From NCBI GenBank assembly GCA_964036195.1, contig OZ038453.1, positions 19,381,206 through 19,445,205 of the forward strand: 64,000 bases of DNA, written 5' to 3'. Below the pieces are notes generated by a model. That model was not told the DNA's origin and ran no database searches. It saw only the letters and a list, made by a program, of their open reading frames with translations. Positions 55,708 through 64,000 of this stretch are shown in pieces (the first letter of the stretch is position 1; each line of letters begins with the position of its first letter). The DNA is from Sphaerolaimus hirsutus (Eukaryota > Nematoda > Chromadorea > Monhysterida > Sphaerolaimidae). Made by a program: the position numbers and the translations under genes.

Positions 55708-56480
55708 ATGACAAAATATGTACTAAACTCAACTCAAAAAATGGCTGCGCAGCCATGTTGCACACATAACGGCGACCCCCTAATTGCTATTATTCACCCC
55801 TCTAAATATCATGGTGACATTACCAACCAGCTGGCTGGTGCTGTCGGACAGGTGTCAATCCCAGATCCTGCAAAATGCCCTGTACAATGACAAATGTCAT
55901 GTAAAGTGTTAAAAGTCATTTAACACTCTACATGACATTTGTCATTTTACAGGGCATTTTGCAGTGTCTGGGAGTGCCCCCAGGCCGGATTTGTTGCACT
56001 CGTTGGCACGCTAGACAAGCAGCACGTTCGGCATTTCGAGCGGAAAGGGGGTACAACATGCGGCCCAGTTAACATGCCGCGCCATGTCTACCACTGCACC
56101 GGCTGCCGGACCGCAAAAAATGGTGCGCGGGGTCTTTATTTTTTGCCTTCTGTTTGTTAATTGGGCTTCTGTTATTTGATTTATGTATTATTTCTCCAGC
56201 GTCTCTGCACAATCAATTATTGCCTACACGACAACTACACGGACGCGCAGAAGGGCACTTTGTTGACCTATTTGCGCCATGTCGCTTTTTTAACAGGGGA
56301 CGTACAACAGCTGGCCTAGGATGGGTGTCTGTTCCGCACATGATTATTTATGTTGACGTGATCATGCACATTTTTTACCAATCGTTTTTGTACACTACGC
56401 TATTCGCTGCTAAATTATTTCGGTCATTTGATAGAGTGGATGAAATAAAATTTACGCTATTTGCTACCTATGCATTGTGA
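55708..56480 (+). CDS. Unknown small-intron gene with a Cys-pair motif
   Basis: Exon 1 (55708, or 55741 for MAAQPCCTHNGDPLIA, to 55851) ends GDITNQLAGAVGQ. It joins in phase 0 to exon 2 (55984-56122): AGFVALVGTLDKQHVRHFER, GPVNMPRHVYHCTGCRTAKN. Exon 3 begins at 56200 after CTCCAG; the in-phase reading is ASLHNQLLPTRQLHG..., with a stop at 56480, but another frame (RLCTINYCLHDNYTDAQK, TYLRHVAFLTG) looks more protein-like, so the splice choice is open. The intron 55852-55983 is an inverted-repeat element from end to end. YHCTGC recalls RCTHC in the divergent gene. Function unknown. Confidence 0.45.
55852..55983. mobile_element. 132-bp fold-back element acting as an intron
   Basis: Starts GTGTCAATCCCAGATCCTGC and ends with the inverse-type CAGTGTCTGGGAGTGCCCCCAG; the arms continue as TGCAAAATGCCCTGTA...ATGACAAATGTCATG, so nearly the whole 132 bp pairs with itself. 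Its first bases are GT and its last AG, both flanked by CAG. Removing it joins two open frames in phase 0. See the finding on intron-like elements. Confidence 0.7.
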
Positions 56481-57175
56481 GCAAAACAAGGGAGAATGAG
56501 ATAAAAACTATAAAACACACAATCGATACGCATGTACCTACATATATTTTATGTGCAAAAATGACAGAACAGCTGAGCAAACAAAACAAAAAAAAATTTG
56601 CCCCTTTGATGCCGTCCGCCTCGACCCCTAAGATGCGCAAACGTAAATGACGCATCGGGTTATCGACTAATTGCGAAAAAATGCGAAAAAAGCCAAGCCG
56701 ACATAGGAGCATAACTCCACAACGCCCTATTTTCAGCTATTTTTTGCAATGTTTTTCCTATTTTTCACTTTTGGTCTCAAATTTTTACAATCTATCCCTT
56801 GAAAAAGCCTGTAAACATGCTATCTGAAATACGTTTTCTGTACTTGAGTACTTTCAAAAAGTATATGTAAAAGCGAGTACAGCTACTTTTTCATTGTATA
56901 CGTTAACGTATTTACTCCGTACTCAAGTACACATACTTTTTGAGTAAATGTAAATACGTTTTAACAACTATGGTAAATACAAACCAGTGCATCACTACAC
57001 CTGACTTTATACTGTACCATTTTAACTATGGCATTTATTCAGGTGTTTTTATAGTCGAGAAATTATTGTGATTATGATTTATTTTTGCCAATCACTTCAT
57101 TTTTTGACCCTACATGATGACTCAATTTGTCAATGATGTCAACAGCAATATTGATGATTTTATTCAAGTTGTTAT

Positions 57176-58050
57176 TAGTGATGTAAAGGCACCGGGGCAC
57201 CGGTGCCCCGGTGCTGGGCACCGAAGGGCACCAGCACCGGTGCTGGTGCGGTGCCATTGCAATCTTCAGGGGTGCCATGCCGGTGCCATTTTTTTCAGAA
57301 TAGCACCGGTGCCGGTGCGGTGCGGTGCCATTTTTTTGCCGGTGCCAAAGGTGCTAGCACCAGGGCCAAAGTAAAAGGCACCGGGAAAGGCACCGGCCAA
57401 GGCTTCATGTGCTGTGCAATTTTGTCCATAGTATGTATGTGCTTATTCATATTTCAAGAAACAGCGATATATTTACCCAACCGTTTTTGCCTATTTTGTA
57501 AACCTCCCATCAAATAAATATACCTACTGTGAAATCCATTATACCCGATATGTGATCTGATGAGCAAATCTAAAATTTTGTTGAATTTTAAATCATTTTT
57601 ATATTTTATTTTTATCTTACTTGTTTGTTCAAAATTTGTTGTCAGTTTATGACAGAGATAGTTCCATTCTCTGTACAGCAACAACTCCAATCAGTAGACA
57701 ATAAATATTTTATCTTTCATTTATAATCATTGTAATTGCTTCATAAAAGTGATTGCCACATCATTCTGATCGTTTTAAGTGCTCAACCATCAAAATCGGT
57801 TGAAAATTCATGGAAATAAGCACTTCCAAAGGTGAGACCACAGCCCGGTGCGGTGCCTTTCGGTGCTAGCACCGGCAACCCGCCGGTGCCCTTCGCTGCC
57901 GGTGCCATTTTTTTCAAAAGGCACCGGTGCCGGTGCGGTGCGGTGCCATTTTCTGGCCGGTGCCCCAGGGTGCCAGGTGCCCTTTTCATGCGTTGGCAAA
58001 GGTGCCGGTGCGGTGCGGTGCCATTTTTCCCGGTGCCTTTAACATCACTA
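57176..58050. mobile_element. 875-bp hAT-like element with GGTGCC arrays; TSD GTTGTTAT
   Basis: Begins TAGTGATGTAAAGGCACCG and ends CGGTGCCTTTAACATCACTA, flanked by perfect GTTGTTAT (57168-57175 and 58051-58058). Closely similar to 27018-27976 through both arrays and the core (GGCTTCATGTGCTGTGCAAT...), with small deletions. The two copies must be recent relatives. Confidence 0.95.
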
Positions 58051-58138
58051 GTTGTTATTGCGCTAGACAAAAAGTTTCACATTAACATTGTAATCCAATC
58101 ATACTGAATCATGATTATCATAAATAACTGGTAGATAT

Positions 58139-61100
58139 CTATGTTGTACCTGTATCATTCAACAGGTTGAAATCTTTCAAAAGTGTTTCCGTATCATACA
58201 TAAACATTGTGAATGGGTCACTAACAGCCTTTTTTTGCTCTGGCATTTGAAGTAACATTGTCAGGTAAGTTACTGCTAATGATACAATCTGAAAAATATA
58301 CATGTGTAAGGAAAGTAATATTTTCAGTGTTTCAATCATTCAAGCTCTGCTGCAATCTGTTGTGGTACGTTGTTATTGAGTTCTAAGATAGTGTTCCAGA
58401 TAATGGGTGTTTTTCAGACATAAATTTAAAAATAGCTTATATTTATCAGAAAATCTCTAAAAAATAAAATTAAATCTCTCTGAAAAAACCACACAGAAAA
58501 TATGAATACCGTATTTCCTCGAAATACCCCCCCCCTTGTTTGACCCCCCCCCCCCCCCTCTCGAGACCACTATGAGACAATCACCCCCCCCCCCCTCGAA
58601 ATACCCCCCAAATTGAGTGTAAAGAGAACGTACATGACAAATACTGCAGTTTGTGTTCTGCGTAGTGCAGAACACACGTTAAAACAATGTTGGAATCACG
58701 TTAGAACAGTGTTTATACCATCTACGTACTAATATTAGTATACAGGAATTGATACATGACAGTTATTGATGCATTTTTCTACCCCAGCGCACATCACAAA
58801 CAACGATTTTGTACTAGGATTTCAAAAAAGGTCTTGTGAAATAACCCCCCCCCCCCCTCGATTAACCCCCCCCCCTCTCGGGAGCACTATGAAACAATCA
58901 CCCCCCGGGGGGTATTTCGAGGAAATACAGTAAATATGAAAAATATGAAGAGTGTTGTCTTTTAATATTATTGTCATAAAATAAGTATACCTTATTAAAT
59001 CTCCCAGGAAAAACCCAGAGAAAATATAAATAAATATAAGATTATTTAATATTTTCTTATTAAAAAATATAAATCTCCCGTGACTTCTGGAACACTAATA
59101 TCATATACTGTGAACAGTGGGCACAGTCCACATTCAGAGGAGGCATTAGCTTTCATCATTCACTTACGCTCAGCATGGCTGGCCTATTGATGTAACCAAT
59201 GTGGCCAACTGCCAGAGCCAAAGTTGGTTTTTCAACTCTACACATCTGGGGGCAGTCCCAGAACCAGTAAAAGACCATGCAAAATGTCATGTGTCATCTG
59301 AAAGACCAAGTAAAGTGGCAGGTGTCATGTAAAATACTCTGTATAGTGTATAGTGTCATGTAAAAGACTGTGAAAAATTCCATGTGTACCCAAATCTTAT
59401 TTTATTGTAGCCAATCTGATGTTTTTACATCCAGATCTTACCTGTATGTAGACATAAAAGATTTGGATATAAAAAGTCTTCACAGAGTCTTTTACAGGGT
59501 CTGGGACTGGCACCAGGCTGTATAGTGCCATATACTTCTGTAATGTATAGGAATTTATTTTTACAACTCAGTAAAACTTGTGAATGTAATTTTGTGAATG
59601 TACCCGTGGGGTGACTGGTATCCAGTTGTTTTTTTCTTGGTAAATTATTTCCCCAGCCTTTTGTAACTGAAATGAAGGCAAGAAAAATGTTATACCGTAT
59701 TTCCTCGAAATACCCCCCGGGGGGTGATTGTTTCATAGTGGTCCCGAGAGGGGGGGGGGGGGGGTTAAACGAGGGAGGGGGTATTTCGAGGGGGGGGGGG
59801 TTATTATTTCACAAGAAAATTTTTGAAAACCAAGTACGAAATTGTCGTCTGAAACGTACGCAGACGTCGAAAAATGCAACAAAAACCGCCATTTATAAGG
59901 TTCTGTAGACTAATATTAGTATGTAGATGGTGTGTACACTGTTCTAACGTGACACCGACATTGTTTTAACGTGTGTTCTGCAGTACACTGAACACAAACT
60001 ACAGTTATTGTCATGTACGTTCCCTTTACACTCAATTTGGGGGGGGGGGTGATTGTTTCATAGTGGTCTCGAGAGGGGGGGGTCAAACGAGGGGGGGGGT
60101 ATTTCAAGGGGGGGGGGGTATTTCGAGGAAATACGGTAAATGTATACAGAGGAAAGTGAGCGAACTGCATGCTTTTCACAATATTTTTTATGTCAGCCTA
60201 TAATTTTGGCTCCTTTACTCAAGTATAAATAAATGTAAGTATTTAATGCATAAGGGGACTGTGATAAAAATTTCTGGTTAAAGTTTCTACATATTCAATA
60301 TGTAGTTTTTCCAGTAGAAACATTAGCTAGAAAAGGAGAAGCTGGCAGTGTTAGAGGTGGCTGACATCGTTTTAATTCCATATTTGGTCGAATAAATCCA
60401 CCTTGAATAATTCACCTCAGACGAGTGAGAAAAAAATAATTCCCCCGTATGGTTTTGTGTCCAATTTGAACAAAGATGGTTTATTTCTGTGTTAATAAAG
60501 CACATTTCGTGGTACAGGTTGATAGAAACATGTTTGAACATTTTGACTAATTATTAATTCCTCCCACTGAATAATTCCCCCTCAAATTATTAGGGCAAAT
60601 ATGGTATCAAGGACAAATTGTATTTTACCTTATCATAGACATATGAAGTATGCACTGTCATCACAATGATAGATACCATAGGTGTCAGTGCAGTGCAGAA
60701 TATTTGTAAAAACGCATATAGGATATGAGTGAGGTCTGCACTAGCCACTATCATGACAAATGCGTAAACCATAAGAACGAGTGTACCGATTACTGCAGCC
60801 ATATTGATCAATAAATACATGTTGAATATAGCATTGAGATCCTGGGCATTAGATATTGAATAATTTGATGTATGTATAACATATTGAGGCTTCTCATGAC
60901 AGACTTACTTGTGTTGCCTTGTAGAATTTGTCATGTGTGTTCACCATATCATAGGTATCCATAATTGGATCAATATAATTGCCTGACTGCTTCAGGTAAT
61001 TTCTCAAAGTTACATTAAAGTGTTTTATTTCAAGAACTGTGGCTAAACTGGCCAGAAAATAGATATGCAACGCTATAAGCCAGGCACATTCACCCCACAG

Positions 61101-62372
61101 CAGTGTCAAGATGTCAAACAACTTATCAGTGATCTCTAAAACAGTCTCACCACTTACAGATTGGAAAGCAAAATAAATCGAAAAATCTATGATTAGCTGA
61201 ACTTGACTTCGCATTATTGTAAGACAGCAAAAAGTTAAAAACCACTTTGATGCTTTCTCCCATTTCACAAAGGTTTTTTTCATTGTATCACCTATTGCTA
61301 TAAATTGAGTTCTTACTGATAACATCACACAATATTCACCAGCAATGTTGGCAACTTGCCAGTATGCCTGTGATTTATGATGTCATATTTACAAAAATGC
61401 ATAAGTGAATGAACACTACAATAATAAAAATATGAGAACCTACCAAAAACAATGCAGAGGACAGGCCAGTTAAATTTTTTATGAATTTAGCCATCGCTTT
61501 CAACACCAATGGATCCCTTACTCCTTTTGTAGTATCTGGTGCCAGTTCCGCAAATTGAGAAGTGAGAAGTAAAATGGCAAATGCAAAGTGAATTGAGAAG
61601 TGAGAAGTGAATTGAGAAGAAAATTGGCAAAAGTGAAGTGAAATGGCGAGTAAATTGGCAAAAGCGAAGTAGAAAAAATATAAATAAAAAGTAATTTCCC
61701 TTCGCTTTTACCAATTTCCTTCTCAATTCATATCTCACTTCTCATTTCATATCGCATTTGCCATTTTACTTCTCACTTCTCATTTTATATCGCATTTGCC
61801 ATTTTACTTCTCACTTCTCATTTCATATCGCATTTGCCATTTTACTTCTCACTTCTCATTTCATATCGCATTTGCCATTTTACTTCTCACTTCTCATTTC
61901 ATATCGCATTTGCCATTTTACTTCTCACTTCTCAATTTGCGGAACTGGCCCCTGTTGTTGAAATAGAAAAACACATTGTGGTTGCCAATTTGGAGATGAG
62001 CAAAATGAAAAACACATAACGAAAGTATTGGACCAGTCTTTCACACCAATTTTTCAGTGACTTGTGGGGCTTGAAATATAAAAATGTTATTTTTCTAATA
62101 AACTTTGGCCCTTCTAAGATTTTTAGCAGTTTTTCAGTTTTAGTTTTGTCTGCATCCACATTCCCAGTTGAGGCTTCAGTGGTGTTTCCATGATTTTGAT
62201 GAATTTCACATCCATACAATTCATCCAGTTGATGTGCTGATGTGTAGAATGGAAATGCTCTTTCCTTGACATTTTGGCTGACATCCAAATCTTCTGCTCT
62301 CACAGAAAGTGGGTTACTGTGCATTTCAGTTTTTGTCAGATTGCATTTTATGCATTCAATCGTATTGAACAT
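58139..62372 (-). CDS. Gustatory-receptor-like gene B
   Basis: Paralogue of gene A: a seven-transmembrane chemoreceptor-like membrane protein of the 7tm_7/gustatory class, about 499 aa. Exons: 1a 62372-61952, 1b 61535-61444 (interrupted by a 416-bp element), 2 61367-60909, 3 60841-60629, 4 59666-59604, 5 59537-59514 plus 59246-59168 (interrupted by an element), 6 58288-58139. Landmarks: PFYTSAHQLDELYGCEIH, FIRKITFLYFKPHKSL, AYWQVANIAGEYCVMLS, WGECAWLIALHIYFLASLAT, YLLINMAAVIGTLVLM, KYMALYSL, and the family signature AVTYLTMLLQMPE at the end. All other exons are phase 0 and GT-AG. The start was chosen at MFNTIECIKC by alignment with MPRFDMNACM of gene A. Function depends on whether the two insertions are spliced out. 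Ligand unknown. Confidence 0.82.
58509..58930. mobile_element. 422-bp CCGTATT-family element in receptor gene B, last intron
   Basis: CCGTATTTCCTCGAAATACC to GAGGAAATACAG, TA on both sides, C-run arms. Surrounded (58391-59095) by an AGAAAATATAAAT/AAATCTCTC motif array with TAGTGTTCCAGA ends, the same motif as at 12.0-13.3 kb, so one element is nested in another. Confidence 0.75.
59247..59513. mobile_element. 267-bp inverted-repeat element inside exon 5 of receptor gene B
   Basis: On the minus strand it starts GTGCCAGTCCCAGACCCTGT and ends GGTTCTGGGACTGCCCCCAG. Inside are AAAAGACT/TGTCATGTAAAATAC words. The ends match the family of the fold-back intron at 55852 (GTGTCAATCCC/GTGCCAGTCCC). Excising a segment displaced by one base (GG...AG) gives exactly the length and frame of gene A's exon 5; splicing at GT...AG is one base out. 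Confidence 0.75.
59695..60136. mobile_element. 442-bp CCGTATT-family element in receptor gene B intron 3
   Basis: CCGTATTTCCTCGAAATACC to GAGGAAATACGG, TA on both sides; G-run arms and the shared core (ACGCAGACGTCGAAAAATGC). Confidence 0.8.
61536..61951. mobile_element. 416-bp inverted-repeat element inside exon 1 of receptor gene B
   Basis: On the minus strand it is preceded by CAG and ends CAG. Its ends are GGGCCAGTTCCGCAAATTG and, inverted, GTGCCAGTTCCGCAAATTG. The core (61738-61930) is five tandem copies of about 36 bp (ATTTCATATCGCATTTGCC). Removal with one CAG gives a frame and segment length identical to gene A (...TTDTTKGVRDP against ...KIDFTKGIREP). The half-element at 8478-8548 has the same end. 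Confidence 0.8.
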
Positions 62373-62492
62373 AAATTTTAGAAATTTCAAATATGTCACC
62401 AAATGGCCTGTGATTGTTATGTCAACAAGGAAAAAATACACATAAATAAATATGAATAAAAGATGCATAAATGTATTCAATGATAAAAACAT

Positions 62493-64000
62493 GAAGTTAT
62501 GTTCTTAGAGCGAACCAAAGTAAAATACTGGATTTTATGGGCACGGGGCTGACTTTAATAGTGTTGGAAAAAGCAGAGGGGTCAGTTTCAATCTTCACTT
62601 TTTTACATAAATCATTTTTCAGATAACAAAGCATTTTTGCCAAACATACAAAATGTACACTTCACTCAATATGACAATGCGTTAGCTGAAATCTCCGCTT
62701 AAATCCTTGATGAATGATGGTATCAAGCTATCAACACATTTCAACATGCACTAAATTTGTCACTAAATAGTACATGCATACATATCTACCTAAGTATGCG
62801 GTGGATATATTGAGCAGTTGGGTATAACTATCAAGCATGCATTAATTAGATCTTTTCCAAACCACAATAATTCACAGAAGCATGCTTTCAACGGAGCACT
62901 TTAAAACACAATGAACATAATTCCAAAATGACAGAAATATTGTGTAGTCCTTGGTAAGGTAAGGTTAACATGTACAGAAAATAAATATTGTGGTTTTTCA
63001 GCATACAAAGTAACATGATCTCAGCAACCATTTTTACTTCCATTAAACAAATTGAGTAACATCAAATTGAATACAGGAATTACATTTGAAAAAAGCTTGC
63101 CTTACCACTATTATTTCACATCAAGTTTTTATATTGTTTGTCATGCTTTCATCAAAATGAAGCAGTGAAGGAATGAAGCATACCAAAATAAATACACATA
63201 CGCACAGTACTTAATTGCACTGATTAATTCAATTTTCATTGTGAATGATATGTGGATCTCAGCATGGCTAGGAAGACTAAACATTGGCAGAGAAAACAAA
63301 TACTTCCACAGCACTGTTTAAGTAAATCATAGTTATGTGCAGCATGCAGAAATTCTATGATAAAATATACATAATTTTTAACTTTGATAAAACATAGTGA
63401 ACCTGTGAATGTACTCAACATTATGCACAAAAAATACACAAAAAAATATCAATGGCAACAAACAAAGCATGTCAACAAAAAAACTAAACTTCCCCACCCA
63501 ACTAATATTCCAAATCCAGTAACCCACTGTTATGCAATTGACCATGACCCATCCAATGAAATGAAACCAGTGCACAAAGAAAACATTCATTTTGCACAAC
63601 ATTTACTATATGTAGGTTTTTGCCATGTGCCAAGGCAAATGTAACCATCTAGAAACGCAGCCCATCTTTCATCAGTTGATCAGTTGTTTATTAATTTTGC
63701 CCCAGAGGAATGAGCGCAAATGAGATTGTCTACGCCATTTTGCAAAGTGAATGGTACGCTTGTAACTGTATAGTGGATGTGCATTCTGCACTGAACTGAA
63801 GCTAAGTTTTGCAATTTGCATCAAGTTGGTTCTGTGAGTTTATTTTTTCTGTTTTTATAGCTTTTTTTGGGATACTGTTCTATGTGTTTATTTGTGGGAA
63901 TACACTGCAAAAAAGCATCACAGTTTTATCCCATGCCATGACAATTTAGCAGAAATTCAAATTAAATAGTTAGCTGCATCATATGGGTAGCATGTCAATT
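62493..64000. other. No gene supported
   Basis: AT-rich sequence upstream of receptor gene B. A 74-codon minus-strand frame at 63602-63378 is hydrophobic, but it has no receptor motif and no splice context that I can defend. No repeat family from the rest of the window ends here. Confidence 0.4.

Larger units (their letters stand above)
50353..56972. mobile_element. Candidate 6.6-kb composite element with CAGAGTTGTTAAAA ends
   Basis: Left end CAGAGTTGTTAAAAGTACC (50353) and right end CGTTTTAACAACTATG (to 56972) are those of the 490-bp element at 39732. Near both ends are AAAGTATAC/GTAAACG arrays. The flanks share TACAAACCA (50346-50354 and 56978-56986), but the right copy is displaced by five bases, so the duplication is imperfect. 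Inside are two divergent TATA-box genes, further coding-like exons, and fold-backs. It could be the gene-carrying member of the family, or two separate elements. A solo left end also occurs at 54878. Confidence 0.45.

Noticed and set aside
63378-63602. Hydrophobic minus-strand frame as a third receptor
   Set aside because: It lacks the conserved receptor blocks (FYTSAHQLD, WGxCAWL, TYLTMLLQ) and has no neighbouring exons.

Overview
This is eukaryotic, invertebrate-metazoan DNA. It has interrupted genes with GT-AG introns, a diacylglycerol kinase theta-type gene, a tandem pair of gustatory-receptor-like genes, a tRNA-like sequence, and a dense, nested population of small DNA transposons. I cannot name the species. 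Gustatory-receptor-like genes outside arthropods are known from several invertebrate phyla, so they do not settle it.

Layout: (1) 1-9.5 kb is mobile-element debris with CpG-rich single-copy patches (6.72-6.78, 8.14-8.38 and 8.56-8.83 kb). (2) 9506-39621 (+) is one 30-kb gene of 24 exons that I joined by eye. All exon phases agree, giving about 1243 codons: three C1 domains, a Ras-association region, the split DGK catalytic/accessory domains with GGDGT, and a long Ser/His-rich C-terminal tail. Its large introns hold many inverted-repeat elements. (3) 41.6-48.5 kb (-) is a decayed gustatory-receptor-like gene (A). A tRNA-like sequence in its broken exon 2 is itself split by a transposon. (4) 50.35-56.97 kb is a candidate 6.6-kb composite element. 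It carries two divergent TATA-box genes of unknown product. (5) 58.1-62.4 kb (-) is a second receptor gene (B), closely similar to A, with two inverted-repeat insertions inside coding exons. (6) 62.5-64 kb is AT-rich with no gene I can support.

The dominant signal is the mobile DNA. Eleven elements have perfect 8-bp target-site duplications, the hallmark of hAT-superfamily transposition. They belong to four terminal-repeat groups (TAGTGATG, YAACGATGG, CAGAGTTGTTAAAA, TAGGGTGTCA). A further, very abundant family has CCGTATT termini flanked by TA. In nearly all of them the body is made of a short motif reiterated many times (GGCGCC, GGTGCC, TTCGAAAA, CTGTGTTTT, GTACTTT, GGAAAACGG, CCTCGAAATACCCCC). 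Related elements with the same ends carry different motifs. A separate group with CAGTTCC/CAGTCCC-type ends coincides with, or lies next to, splice-like boundaries in three coding exons, so it may create introns.
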